In this document: positions 36,151 through 49,681 of the stretch, piece after piece
Layout of the letters: each line of letters starts with the position of its first letter
How positions within the stretch are numbered: the first letter of the stretch is position 1
Assembly (NCBI GenBank): GCA_008921705.1
Contig: VFFE01007084.1
Coordinates: forward strand, 631,513 to 695,512
Reading direction: 5' to 3'
Length of the DNA: 64,000 bases
Source of the DNA: Burhinus oedicnemus
Taxonomy: Eukaryota; Chordata; Aves; Charadriiformes; Burhinidae
Notes under the pieces: model-generated
Databases searched by the model: none
Told to the model about the DNA's origin: nothing
What the model saw: the letters and a program-made list of their open reading frames with translations, nothing else
Translations under genes and position numbers: made by a program

Positions 36151-39100
36151 TATTCTAATATTGTTTTCTTACGTTGCATCTAATCAAGTGTTTTTTTCCT
36201 GGGAAAGTGTGGGAGTTGTAACCTGGGAGTGGCAATGGTTTTCGACAGTCAGTAGGAGTGTTTGGAAGAAGTTGGCCCATCCCGTTGAAATGCTGAGAAA
36301 TTCCTAGGCAGGTGAGTTGAAAAGTCACATTCTGCTTTCCTACGGCAACACACGAGAGCGAGCTCTTCCTGCCGGCTCAGAAAACCATTTCACCTACTGC
36401 AAACACCAAACCCCTTTGAAATAAACAGAGCTACAAATGAGTTCTGCAGACGTTGGAGGAGGTACAAAATGCCGCAGTTTGACATGGTTACCCACACGCT
36501 CGCCCAGGCATCTCGGCACTTATGCTAAGAAACTCTTGTCTACAAAAACGTCCAAAATCTCTGTGATTGCTCAGAAAGTCTCAGTATGGACTAGTAAAAC
36601 TAGTTTGTTTTTCATAACTTGGCTGGAATCACCATAATGACTCTCAGCATGCAATAATATTTTCCCCTTGGAGTTTGGAGAGTAAGAGTTAAGAAAGCTC
36701 AAATCCTTTATTATTCTGGGCAGCTGTAAAGGAAAGTATTTTGCGTTTGGTCGAGAGAAATTACTTGAGCATGTATTTTAAATTGAAAGTGTTCACGAAC
36801 CCGAAGTGATCTAAATTGAAACTATCACAGTTGTTCACAAGCTTTAATATTTAATTTAATCAAGGAGGGGAAGAAATTATTACCAAAAAAAAAAACAAAA
36901 ACCAAAACCCTCTAGTTTACTATCTTTGCACTTTTTTAGGAAACTGATTATTGTACATTTTATTTCCAGAAAGTGAAGCAAACTCTTGTTTAATTCATGT
37001 AGTGATCCAAATATTGCAACTGCAGCGTTTTCTGTCCAAATGTCAGTGGAACAGCTATTGAGTTTATGTAAACTGTCAAGGGTTATTAGGCTTTCTGGTT
37101 TTCATAGTATTGGTAGCTGAGTTGTTGAAGCCTAAAGCCAAAGGGAAGTTTTGCATGTAGCAATAGAGACAACGTTCAAAAATACTTATAGTCAAGAATA
37201 ACGCAGAAAGAGAGTAAGTGAAAGATACTATGTAATATCAAGAACATCAGAAACTTACTGTCTTTATAGAAAGGGAGAGAGAATGAACATACCAGTGGTG
37301 GCTTAAACCCTCATTTATTGCTTTGATTCCTACATTTAAAGCAAGCACGTATCTAAATACTGCTGTTACTGAGACTTAAAGCATATGGGTGTCTTCACTC
37401 ACGTTAGAGGCCGAGCACGTTGTTTAGTGCCACAGTACGAATGTGCTGCTTTCACCATTCGCAAAAATGTAATGCTTTTCCCTCCAGCACCGGGTCGTCC
37501 TGAAGATGTACTTACTCCATTCCTACCACAGCTTTGGTTTTCTTTGGATTCCCGTAATGGGAAACGTGGCAATGATGTTTATCTCCTGAACAAGACACAG
37601 CAAATGGTAAGAGCAAATATCCATTCTGTGGGGTGACAGCTATGAAAATACTATCCTACTTGAAATTTATGTTTTCTGACTCCGTGTTAAATTTATCCTT
37701 ATCCCAGGCAGAGTCAGTTGTGTTCTTTCCACTAGAGGCTGACAAGGTGATTTGCATTTCTTGTGCTTTTACTTTATCTCCTCTACAAACAAGCAGCTGG
37801 TATGGCTGTTACAGTCCTTCCATTATTTACTTTAAAAGGAAGGGAGAGAAGGAAGAGGAGGCTATCTGGGGGAAAAAAATAAAAGAAAAAACAAATTTGA
37901 AGCTGTAGGGGAAATAATTATACTTTCTGAGTACAGCAATTCAAATGTATCATAAATGGGGTCAAATAAAACTAAATGTAAAGAACCATACCAAATACGA
38001 TATGCACTTATTTTTCTGTAATTTTATGGTTTAATCTCTCTGTTTTTTTCTGGGAAGTACCCCTTATGCCACAATTATGACTAGTGACAGCTGTCATTTG
38101 TTGGTAGTCCCTCCCGAGTTGCTCAAGGCGATCAGATAAGCAACCCTGCTCACCTGCTATTACCCGTTCTTACTTGTTCAGTTGCGCGTTTTCCTTTATT
38201 TCGGAACTCTCTTCTCTGACCAGCACACTCAAGTATTAAAATAGGAGATTCAGCCACGATTTCTGAAATTTTTACAGACAATGAAGTATTGACTCATCGA
38301 TACATTAAGTTTCGACTTCAAAATGCATACATTCATGAAGTGTAAATATTTACTGTCTTACATACCGTCATTATTTTCACCCAGAAGCCTTTGTAACTTT
38401 TCTGTAGAAAGATCCCTGCATCAGATAGGGAATGGCTACAGACCAGTTATCTTTGTCTACCTCATCTGCCTACAGCAGAGGGAAAACGATAATGCTTAAT
38501 ATTTTTTTCATGACCCATCATCAATCTGTCACTTTGAAAAATAAGAAGAAGAAGTTAAATTAATTAGTCTCATATTGATTCCCCTTTGCCGGATTCATTA
38601 CACTATCCTATCCCTGCATAAAAACCCCTGAATACCGGGCTGGGTAAAATTTGGCAGAAAAATGCATTGCCTCCACCAAATGACTCATTTATATTTCATT
38701 GTTTTAAGAGGTTTTCTCTGTAAATATTTAATAGATGATGTATATATCTAGGTGAATATCAAAGCAGAAAACTTAAAAAACCTTGGCTGCAAACTTTTGT
38801 GGCTGCTGCGAAGATGAACTTTTTTAATCGTAAAGGAATTAACAGCTCGCTCCTAGCACAAGCTGATCAGATTTTTACCAATGGTGAGTAATTGCACAAA
38901 TACTAACATCTGTCCAAGTACTTGCCGTTAACAGAAAGCATGAATTAGTAAATACTTGCAAACAAGACTGTAGCAGCGGTTCACCTGCATTCCTGCAAAT
39001 GAGTCGTATTATTCACATCGATGGTATGAGGCACAAGTTCTATTATTTGAACCAAAATATCTCGGGATGTAGAACAGAGAAGGTGTCCAGGTAGTTCTTC

Positions 39101-39978
39101 CACGCTTCTAATACTTGACAGCAAAAACCTTAACTGACTATTTATTGGCAGTTTCTTTCCATTTCGGCTGGTTCAGAGAGGCCAGCGTGCTTCAAGCTCA
39201 TCGTTTACGCAGAGGGTGTACGTTACAAAGCACCTACAGCCATAGGAGCTCGTGAAGCAGTGACCCGGGAAGAGTCTCCTGGGGTAACCGGTACGAAATC
39301 GGAACATCAGTCAGAAGTAGTTATGGTTGAGTGCAAACTGTTGAAAAGCTAAATCTCTTTGGGGAAGGATTTGTGGAAGTGCGGTATTCTTCAGGGGAAC
39401 CAGGCAAATCTGCATTGCAATAGCCTGTTTCCTGAGCTTTCCTTAGGGATCCTGGAGAATTTATAGGAAGGCTGTATTTTTATGTAGTTACACCGCCTTT
39501 ACCAGCTGCACAAAATTCCTTCTTGGATGACTACGTTCCATAAAAGCAATTACAGCAAATTCTGTGATTCTTCTTTTCATTTCCTTTAGTAGTTCTGTAG
39601 AGACAACTTTTCTTTCCCAAGTAACCGGAGCATGCACATGGAGTGATAGGGAATGCCATGAATGAGCCTGCACGTTTATCCTTCTTTACACTGAGGATAT
39701 TTGGAAAATGCCGTTATGTTTTCACGCACACTGTACACTACTTAATTGTGAGAATGTATGGAATTTTGTAAGAAGTATTAAAAAGAGCACAGAAAGATTT
39801 ACTTGTTGTGCATGTGTTGGGTGGAAGGCACAAAGGGAAATGCTGGAAGCCTTCAGCACAAGTTCTCTTGGATGAGGGACTGGATACCATAAGGCCACGC
39901 AGACCAGAGATTTAATTTCTATTCCTGTCTTTTCTAGTGTTGCTGCTTGGGAACGCGGTACTCTTGTCAATACAGGGG
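36151..39978. other. Intergenic sequence, no gene seen
   Basis: About 3.8 kb with no recognised gene. Low-complexity A/C-rich sequence lies at 36882-36908. Open frames are at most 91 codons. Confidence 0.4.
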
Positions 39979-40029
39979 AAAAAACAAAACAAAACCAAAA
40001 AACCAACCAACCAACCAAAAAAAAAAAAA
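39979..40029. repeat. A-rich / CCAA microsatellite
   Basis: An A-rich tract with CAAAA and CCAA units ends in a run of 13 A. The opposite-strand 114-codon frame across it is made partly of this repeat. Confidence 0.9.
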
Positions 40030-40345
40030 GGTCTTTTCTTTCAAAGCAACGGCATAATAAAAGCAAGCAAAACCTGACCTCATTTGCTGGTAGCAGTGTT
40101 GAGATGAACTGCAGCTCTGACCTATTTCTCCAGAGTTACAATTATCTGCTGTAATGGTACCATTTTACTTTTTAAATCCCAGATTACTGTACTTTGAGAT
40201 TTAGAGAAGTTACTGTCTTTCTGGTTACAGACCTTGTTACTTCAGGGGTCAGCCGGCGAGAAGAGTGAATGAAGGCGCATGAATAAGCAAAGACGAGGCA
40301 TGGGATCAGGTCATCACAATGAATTTGTAATTTTTATTTGAATGT

Positions 40346-40405
40346 ATTTATATATATATATAAAAAATAATTAATTTTATAATTTAATAATATAATTTTG
40401 TTTAT
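40346..40405. repeat. TA-rich low-complexity tract
   Basis: TATATATATATATA followed by A/T-only sequence of about 45 bp. No function is evident. Confidence 0.85.
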
Positions 40406-41540
40406 ATACACTTCTATGTAGATAGATAGAAAATGTACTTCTCTATCCATATGTGTCCTCACACAGAATGATCTGACCTGAGGCCATGTGGTGAGGGATT
40501 TGGGTTTTGTTCGTTTGTTTGGCAGACTGCGCTTTGCTGAGATACGATCACCCTCGCTGTGCAACACGGGAACGATAAATACAAAAGGCTTTAAGACATC
40601 AAGTTCTTACGTATTCAGAACCAAAACCCTTGGTGATAGAAGTTGACATGGCTGCCTTTAAGTCAATTTGATACTTGCTTAAATCAATGGAAGGAAAGTG
40701 AATTATATTACATGAGGATCTGGTATTTATAATCTGATTTTATTTTTTTTATTAACAGTGTATCCTACCTTACAAAACAAACTTTTTTTCCCCCCTGAGT
40801 TTCATATTCACCTATGTTACCAAAATGAATAGTAAATATGTTCTTGTGTTTTCCTCAAGTCAAATTTCCTTTAGTAAATTTTCAATCTGCAGAACATATC
40901 ATTTATCATTTTTTGTTTTACCTCTCGGGATACTGTTAGCAGCATTCACAGCAACGCTGCGCTGGTAACAAACATCGAGTCCTGCCAAACCCCGTCACAC
41001 AGAAATCGTGAATCGGGTTCTCACAAGCATAGGATTAGCTCAAAAACTGAGTTTTTGGAAGGGGGGGAGCGGGGAGGGGAACCCAACCAACAAAACCAGC
41101 TCTTATCTTTTCATTTACCCACTGCTTTCTCGCACAGTTTTGTCCCAACCCATAACACTGATAAACACTTAACACCACGACTCTTAGTCAGTCGTATGCC
41201 AGCGCCTATAAATGTAACTCTCCACTTCCAACAAGAACAGTACATTGTCCATCCGGGCCACTCGTTTCACAGAGGTTTGACTTATTTTATTCAGTCCTCT
41301 TATTTTCGTCTGCCTTCAGTTTAATGGACGAGCATTCCCTTTTTTTTTGGTCACAGATCTGCTCTGTACAAGGTGATAAATTAAATGGTTGTTTGGGGCT
41401 TGGTTTTGCCCTGTTGCCTTTCATCCCTGGCAGTAAGTTGCTACGAGCATCATCCACAGAATACATGAATTTTAAAGAGAGAAAGCCTTTCCATGGTCAC
41501 GGAAGGCTGAGTTCAAGCAAGGATAAGAAAGTAAACTATA
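40406..41540. other. Intergenic sequence, no gene seen
   Basis: No recognised element apart from short T-runs near 40743 and 41341. Open frames are at most 89 codons. Confidence 0.4.
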
Positions 41541-41770
41541 ACTTGACCATAGGAAGTTCCAACCGAACATGAGGGGGAACTTCTTGACTTTGAGGGCGGC
41601 AGAGCACTGGCACACACTGCCCAGAGAGGTGGTGGAGTCTCTGATCCTGGAGACATTCCAAACTCGCCTGGACACCATCCTGTGCAACCTGCTGTAGGTG
41701 ACCCTGCTCTGGCAGGGGGGTTGGACCAGATGATCTCCAGAGGTCCCTTCCAACCCCAAGGTTTCCGTGA
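41541..41770 (+). mobile_element. CR1 LINE, short 3' end
   Basis: Starts ACTTGACCATAGGAAGTTCC and includes GTGGTGGAGTCTCTGATCCT, GGACCAGATGATCTCCAGAG and a degraded tail (TTTCCGTGA). It has the same 3' UTR type as 6367 and shares its ACTTGACCATAGGAAGT phrase, pointing to close subfamilies. Confidence 0.95.
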
Positions 41771-44329
41771 ATTCCTCTTAGTGAGGGGCCTCGTTTGTTT
41801 TTTGATTCCTATGCAAAGTCATTAAGTTTTGCTGCGAGGGGAATGGTACTGGAGGCATTTATGGCTCCATCCCCGGAGGGCTGACACGCAGGCTAAGCAT
41901 CTGCTAGCATCAGCTAAATATGCAGGGGAGGATACAAGTATTTGGAGGAGCATTAGGATAAGCTTTGGCCGAGGCAGCTAAGAAAGATGAAAAATTGCTG
42001 CTCTTATTTAAATTACTTAAACAAATTTAAAATCTGTTCCTGTTTTTTTTTCCATCAAGGTAGCAAAGAAGAGATTCAGATTCCACTAATGGAAAGTTTT
42101 GGAACAGAAGTGAACAGAAGATATTGCCGTGGTTTGCTCAAAAATGAGGCAGAATGTTTTCATTACTCCCGAGGGACATTTATTGAGAACATGCAAAAGG
42201 TGGGTGCATTTGACGTGACAAGAGAGTTTTGCTATAAAAATGAGAATGTACACAAAAAATCTCCAGCGCTAACTATAAGAATCAAGCAAACATTTTCCTT
42301 GTTCTCTCATCAAAACAACTGAGAAAATATCTTCAGAAAAGGCAGATGAATAATCTAGTCAGTCTTGGTTCTCATCTCTCCAGGGAATTTCATGTACTCT
42401 TCGAACCTTGTGCCTCGTAGCACAGCCATAACACGTGTTTCTTAGATGGGACTTTTCTATCATTTTCTTCTTTTTGTCTATATACACATTTTTTGTGATA
42501 GCAACTTACATACATTGAGATGTCTTCCACTATATAATCAATTACATAGTTATGGTTTGTATCATAATCAATTACTTTGCTTCCCAGTATAACAGTTGCT
42601 TTCAAGGTCAAGCCAATTTATAAATGCCCAATATTTAACAATTACTGAATATATATTCAAGTAAAATTCCTAATAACATCAACAGAGATCTTGATGAAGA
42701 CTTAAAATTGTAAAGTTTGTTATGAAGAGTTCGTGATGGATAACAATTTCAATTAGAGGAATCACACACTTAACCCTATCATCTAGTTGGACCAGAGACA
42801 TTCAGAGAATAAACCAGAGTGTATTGTCAGTCACTCTGGAGATGGCGTTGGCTCCAGCTGAATACAGTGGATTACTCCTTGCCTGCATTCTGAAAAACAC
42901 ACAGATATCCAAACAAAGGTCGTGGAGAAGGTTATAGCAACAGGAAACCCCTCTTTAAGTTTCAGTCCTTCAGAAGTATCACCCCTGTCCAAACTCAAGA
43001 GGGCTTAGTCTGAGCTAAATTTCACCCACCGTTTCGTGTCTGCAGCAAACCGTACTTTTCGGCATACCACCAGCACTGTAATAATCTAATAGAGACAGAC
43101 AGACAGGCAAAAATATATGTATCCATTTGTATAGATGTAATGTAAGTACTAATTATCTCTTAAATGATGCAATGTTTAATATTAGGTAGTGTTTCTAGAC
43201 TATAGATAAAATTCTGGATTATGAAGTGTATCGCATAGACATTTCTTGAGTTGTTCATCTTGTCTTCCTAGAACAGAACACTTTGCTACAAGGAAATTGT
43301 AGCAATAGTAATTCCTCACTAAGAAAAAAAAATAAATACCTTTTTTTACAATGTAGCTTAATTTGGTTTTCACCATTAAAATCTTGAGAGTAACTTCCCA
43401 ATTTTATTTTGACATCACTACGTCTTAAAGACAAAAGCAGATGAACGTTATAAAGCAGCAGTTTGTCAGTTTTGAGTCAGATTTCAGAGTATGAAATTTT
43501 GACCAAAATAGGGAAAAAAATTGCCTTTAACATTTAAAACCTGACCGGTTCTATAGTCAAATGCTGATTAAAACCAAATATGTTTAAAATCTGAAGCGTG
43601 TGTCCAGCTCTCCCCTCTTCTCACGTTTTCCCTGCTAGCTCAAATGGTAGATTTGGAAGAGGAGGAAATAAAATTTCTCTTCACCATCTGTTATCTGACA
43701 TTTGAAAAAAATCATTGTTTGACCAGTAATGAGACAGTTAGCAGCATTTGGGCTATAAATCATTAGCCTCTACTTTGCAAAGCCGGTACATTTTCAAAGG
43801 CAAAACAGATAACACTCTATGTAGAAATGGCCACATCACCCAATATAAAGAGCCTCATCCAAGCATTAAAATACAAAACAGATGGAGGGAATCTTTTAAG
43901 GGAATATACATAGGGGGAAAAATTGCTGTGAAATATGAGGAAAGAAAACTCTGCCAAGCTCAACAGGACCATAGAAAGTGTTAATGGCCCAAGGATTATC
44001 TTTTCCAAAACTAAACGACAGACGCAACTATGAAGAAAGATGTTCTCCTAACACAAACATCTAATCAGGAAATAGCATATACCAACATGGGATTATCCCC
44101 GAAAGATGAAATTGAAAAGGATTTCCTATCCTAGTTACATCAACTTTCTAAGGATCGAGTTTAGACAAAATATCCCAAAGCTGACTTGACAACTTCACAG
44201 AATAAGGAAAAGATAAAAAACCAAAAACAGATGTTCTTTGTTACAGGAGACTTCATATTAATGAATCATACCCTTTATACAAGAAGAGGACCAAAAAAAA
44301 AGGACCATCTGAAGGCCATGAAATAGATG
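41771..44329. other. Intergenic sequence with one candidate exon
   Basis: No known gene. A 140-bp open segment with splice-like borders (42060-42199) is listed separately. A GACA-rich patch sits at 43090-43110. Confidence 0.4.
42060..42199 (+). other. Candidate internal exon (unrecognised)
   Basis: A T-rich tract (CTGTTCCTGTTTTTTTTTCC) and AG at 42058-42059 precede 140 bp that are open in one frame. They end at AAG|GTGGGT, a good donor, at 42199/42200. The frame is open from 41987 to 42322. The peptide (ESFGTEVNRRYCRG...) matches nothing I know. Such sites also occur by chance. Confidence 0.15.
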
Positions 44330-44420
44330 GCTATTGTCCTAGGCATTGTGAAAACACCAAGTATGAGACAGCTCCTGCCTCCAAGAGTTTAAGCTGTAAA
44401 TAGAAACTGGGTGGGGAAAG
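44330..44420. mobile_element. Possible ancient LINE/SINE relic
   Basis: TCCTAGGCATTGTGAAAACA followed by ACAGCTCCTGCCTCCAAGAG and TTTAAGCTGTAAATAGA resembles the amniote repeat tail usually reading CTAGGCACTGTACAAACAC, CAGTCCCTGCCCCAAAGAGC and TTACAGTCTAAATAGAC. The following 350 bp may belong to the same element, but I cannot align it. Confidence 0.35.
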
Positions 44421-47400
44421 TGGTAGAAGGCCAAGTCAAGGAGAAAGGTGTTGTAGCAGTAAAACTGAGGGGCGTTCGGACTTATTTCCTCTGCTCCAGG
44501 GCGTTTTACCTGGGAGGGGATTATAAGGGAAATGAGAAAGGAAGAGAAGATTGGGACCACCGCAGAGGATTGATGAGAAAGGGTGGTGGGATTCACAAAG
44601 CAAGGCAGAAGGAAACAGCTGACCTTCCCGAGATGGCGAGGGTTTGGTCAGGGCTACAGGAAGTCTACTGAATGTCCAGAGCCCTGGATTTCTGGGCATG
44701 GAGCTGAGGCCTCTGCCTGGCTTCAGGCTTAGGCTTTCCCAGGGGATGCGTGAGGATGAGGAAGGAAGGTGCTAGCTGGGTCCTACCTGGTGCGACTGTT
44801 GTGTTATCTGATGAAGGTTACAGGGATTTGCGGTGCTATGATAGATGAGAAGATGATGGATAGATGGACGGAGAGATTAAGATATATATATTTTCTCTTT
44901 TTTTTAGCAGAAATAGAAAAGGTAGATCTCATTGACTGCAGTAGAATGTGATTTCAACAAATGCAAACAGCATTTGGGTAAGAAATCTGTGAATAATTTT
45001 TCTTGCTGTTTCTGCATTCTGTGTCATTTGCTCATCAGAGATGATTAACATGCCTCAACATTGTCGGAGAGTACAGGCTCTGCAGGGTCACACGTTGAAG
45101 CCTGTGAAGGTCCCCTCTAAACCCACACTTTCCACACACCGAAGGCGCATACAAATGTGTCTTGGTGTCCTCACCCGCTCTGCTATGGGGGTACAAACAC
45201 ACCCCCTTGTATTATTAGATTAGCAGATCACTAATTGTCAGCACCTTGTAGACTTCCACAATGAGGAAACGTTTGCATTACGCAGCCCACAGGAGCTTCT
45301 ACACGTGTAAGAGTGAAGCGGGCACCCTGAAGATAAGAAGTGACTGTGTCCTTCTGTTATTGGACATGAGATTTGGTCTGGACACTACACGGGTGAAAAC
45401 GTTTCTTCTCCAGACATCCAAAGCAAATAGAGTGGGAGGGAGGAACAAACAGGTCTTTGCTCTTCAGGCTGCGTGAAGAAGGCACCAGGACTCTGCAGGT
45501 GGGGGTTTGTTCTTCGCCTCGTTCTCCTTGTTTGATAAAACACTCTGAAAAGCATTCGTTTTAGCTGTTTGGCTCTGGGCAGAGAAAATGCAGTGCGTAA
45601 GCTGTGTAAAGTCATGAACTGTTCAGAGAGGAGCTGTGCTTTGCTTAATCACAATATCTTAACTGTCTCCTGCTCTGAAAAAATAATTTTCTACAGGTTG
45701 GTTTGTTGGGTTTTTTTTTTTAAAACTTTCTACCTCGGCTGTGGCTCTCCTCTCTCCTTCCTTACTGCAGTTTTTATTTGCTTGCTCACGGGGGAAAAGC
45801 AATAGGTAAGAAAAGCCTAATTGAGGCAAGATTAATGCAGTTCCACTGCGAATAAGGAAAAGATTTATTTTCTCCCTGCCTTCCACAGATGTCTTGTTAG
45901 GGACTCAGCCTCGCCTAACATATGTACCTTTATTCATTTACTTCTTTCTCGACCTCTGGGAGAAGCCCATCTCATGTAATTTATTGACTTGGCTGCCTTG
46001 TTTGTATCCACGTTAATAGTAGGATGTATTGAACGCTCACATATTAGTCTTATTCTCAGATGCGAGTGAGGGGGGTTTATCTATGTTGAAAAATATGTAC
46101 ATTTGGCTTGCCACAACTAGGAGTTACCGTAAAGAAAATGTTGAAATTGGAGCCTCTGAGCTGGCAAGAAACGTAAAGGTTTGAAAGAGTGGGATCCAGC
46201 AGAGTTGCTGAAATAAAGCGTCAAGTTCAGAAGAAACGGGCAGCCTTGTGATCCTGCTCTATGATTCTCTTTCTCTTAGCTGACTCTCACCTTGGGCTGA
46301 CAACTTCAGCTAATGCCGACAAACATTAGCAAGTGATGGAGGAAGGAAATATTTATTTTAACTAACTCTTTGATGAAAGGCTGTGAGAGGAGACGAGGAG
46401 AAGTTAGGAGTTGGATTTAAGTTCTATATAATTGACTCAGGCAAGAGGAAGGAGCCTGGGCCAACCACTGCGTGCGTTTTCTTGCTAACCTTGTACTGGA
46501 GACTGGTGTATCAGAAGATCTTTTGCAGTTCTTTCTGGAAAGGACAGCTTTGAAGGTTGCCCCGTGGCATCACCGTAAAGTTTTCCCCTGTCCAAGGGAC
46601 AGACCCCCGCATCAACCCAGCAAAGGAGTGTCTTTACTCACGGTCAGATTCAAAAACCTGCCGTTGACATTAATAAGCTTGAAACGGGCGCTCAGCCTTT
46701 TTACCAGAGAGCTGTATTTACTGAAATTGTCTATATTTTTCTATATTCAAAAAGACATTTTCATTTTTACTTCTCGGAAGAGGGAGGCTGCTGTTCTGTG
46801 CTTTCTAATATGGAACCTACCCTTGATATTTCACAACTTCCATCCTGCCGAACACACAACTTCTGAAAACAAAGTGCTTTTGGGGCAGTGTGAGTGATAT
46901 TCCTGTTACTGCTTCCCAAATTGGTCTGAAACTGCCATGGACAACGTAGGGACCAAGAGTGTATTTCACAAGCTTTCAGTGACTCAGCTCTGCTTGCCAC
47001 ATACGCATTTTTGTGCCCTTTGCTTCCCTTTCTTTAAAGTGCAGGTTTTCACTAATATTCACTGCTATCCTTCTGTTTTTGGGTTAGCCCATGCGTGGGA
47101 ACGAAGGGTACGCTGTTTAAAGGAGTAGCCTGACTTCCAAGGAAAGGAAAGTAGCAACATTTTTCTTGCTTTATTGTGACTTTCATTTCTTTCAAATCCA
47201 GGCTAATTTTTAACCTGCAGTTTTCTTTTTTCAGCCCAACCCTGTGGTTTCAGGGGCATCTACTAGCAGGTTTTTTTATTAAGTTCTCAATTGTCTGTCA
47301 CTTTCTTCAGTTTAATTCCTTTTCTCACATCTCATTTTGCATAAAACTGGGTTTGGCTTGTAAAACTGTCTCTTAAACACCAGCTAAAATGTACCATTAT

Positions 47401-49404
47401 TCAGTGTTGGAACTGGCTTTTTGAGTCTGGGGACTCTTTTATAATTCGTAGAAATCCTAAGGCTGTTTCAGTAGTAGAGGCTGCCATCAAACTATGGATA
47501 GGTACTTACTAGGAACTCAAGGATGTTCTTGTAGGAGAAACTAATGATGGATTCCTCTTTGTACTTCAGTTTGTAGAGCTTCGTTCAAGACCGTAAGTGT
47601 GCAGTTTGTTGCCATCTGACATGATTACCTACATTTTTTTTATAGGCTACTGGTCTTACTTCCCTTTTACCCGCTTGAATCTGGCTCCAACCAGTGATTT
47701 AACAGTTCATTTGTAAACAACAAAACCAACCGAACCAACCCCCCAAAGCCCACCAGATGCAAGTGCTACTAGCTGAAATGGATGCATGCTAATACAAAAT
47801 TCCAATTGTTTTTCTTTATCCGCTGCAATAGATTTAAAGTACGTCCTCGCTTTTGCTAAGTGATTCCTTGATATTTTTCTTGTCATCTTGACTCCTGCTA
47901 AGTGATTTTTGCTATCTCTTTCCTGTTTCTATTTTTCCATTCTGTGTTGGGGCTTAAGGGTCTCCTTACCAGCATACCCTTGGTTTACCATAACATGAGA
48001 ACTATCCAAGACACCGTAAAACTTTTTACACAGCCAATGGTGCACTTATGGATTTTTGTTTTTCCTGTAGGCCAGGGAGGATTTCTAATAGGATCCTTTA
48101 AATATTCTTTTCTTCCATGTTCTTCTGAGCTATCTGAAATTTTATTATGAGGCCATAAATGCCAATGTGCACTATTATCTATACAGATTTGCCCGTTAGC
48201 TCCAGAAATGTAACACTACTCTACACCGACCGCATGTCCTTGTTCAAGGAAGACCATTCATACTCCTGCTGGTTTATTTTTTTACTGCAGAATCTAAAAT
48301 TAATCTCGGTTCATTGCGAGACACGCTAAACTCTTTTAGGTTGGGATGCTCAGCAGTCCATGGCTGCACATTATCAGTCTCTGTGCTCCAATCCCTCAGG
48401 TCAGTCTTCTGAGGTATTTCCTGCACAGCCTAAAACCAAGTCAAGAAAGCAAGCTTGCCCTGTGCATCTCTTCATTCCCTTCAAAACTCCTATTAGTCCC
48501 ATCTGTTTGCTACGGACTAATTTTCTATCATTTATTTGATTCCCTATATGAGCACACTGATCACATTTAATACCTTTTGGGGAAAGCAAATGAGATGGTA
48601 ATTTGGGAGTTATTTCTGAACAATGAGGTTCATTTTAAATAAGAAAAATCTGCTGCTGCAAGGAATTAGCGATTGTTTTCAGCTCATGAATAATCAGCAG
48701 TATTTGAAAATGGTTTCCACTGATCCATCTCCAAATAAAAAAGTGGCATTTCTCCTCTCAATCTGAGATCAATGCAGAGAATTTATCTTAATCTTTCCTA
48801 AACCATCCAACCTCCAAAACTAACAGTCGCAATCAGGCAGTTGGCAGGTCACAAATACCGGCCCTAGGGGGTTCTCATGACTGTGAGTAAACAATTTTAC
48901 TGCTCGACAGATCACCAAGGGACGTTTTAACCTTAGCAATTATTTTTCTCAAGGTCAATGACATCAAGAAAGGAGCCAGAAACGTATTTCTTTAGACAAT
49001 TATAAGCAGAGATTGCTCTTGACCTTGATATTTATAGGGTCCCAACCATCAAGAGGCTTGCAGCAAGAGGTTATATGGGTCTCCAGGGCAACCCTGCCAG
49101 AAGTTCGGAAAAGTTCCAAAATAGCCATAATCCATGATTTCATTGTGCATGGCTGATTGTTTTTCCTGAAAGAAAATCTCACGTGTTTGGCAGGTACCTT
49201 TGTAACAAAGAGATAGCAAGGGTCGTAAATCCCTGAACAGCTATTATTGCACAATCAAACTTTGTAACTCATATATATCTCCCCTGGAAATACAGTAATA
49301 CGCTGCTAAAGTCAGAAAAAGAATTGGATTTGGGGCCATGTTATTTCGTTACAAGCTGTACAGCAGAAACTTGAGACTATTTTTAAGAAATGATTAGTTA
49401 GGAA
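44421..49404. other. Intergenic sequence, no gene seen
   Basis: About 5 kb without a recognised gene. The longest open frame is 141 codons at 46472-46897, with no recognisable features. There is a T-run near 45711 and C/A-rich sequence near 47720. Confidence 0.4.
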
Positions 49405-49460
49405 ATATATCAGTATGATATATATCACTGTATATATATTGCATATATATATATATGTAC
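49405..49460. repeat. TA microsatellite
   Basis: Interrupted TA dinucleotides, ending in CATATATATATATATG. Confidence 0.85.
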
Positions 49461-49637
49461 GGTGAGGTGGTCTACTAGTTCACGAAATGGAAAAAAAACA
49501 CTATGTAGATTGTATTTTTCTTAAAGAAAATGAGGGACAGAAACACAACTGTTTCCCACAGAAACAACTTCTTTCTGTCGATCACTGTTCATGAGCAAAA
49601 GAACACAGGTAAGAGGAAAAACTTGGATGAATCAAAA

Positions 49638-49681
49638 GTCTGGTCTGGTCTACTCCACTCTACTCTAGTCTACTCTACTCA
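49638..49681. repeat. CTACT/CTGGT pentanucleotide microsatellite
   Basis: About eight imperfect 5-bp units: GTCTGGTCTGGTCTACTCC, then ACTCTACTCTAGTCTACTCT. Not associated with any gene. Confidence 0.85.

Noticed and set aside
46472..46897. 141-codon + strand open frame in intergenic DNA
   Set aside because: No ATG-context, splice or poly(A) support and no recognisable domain, so it is treated as chance.
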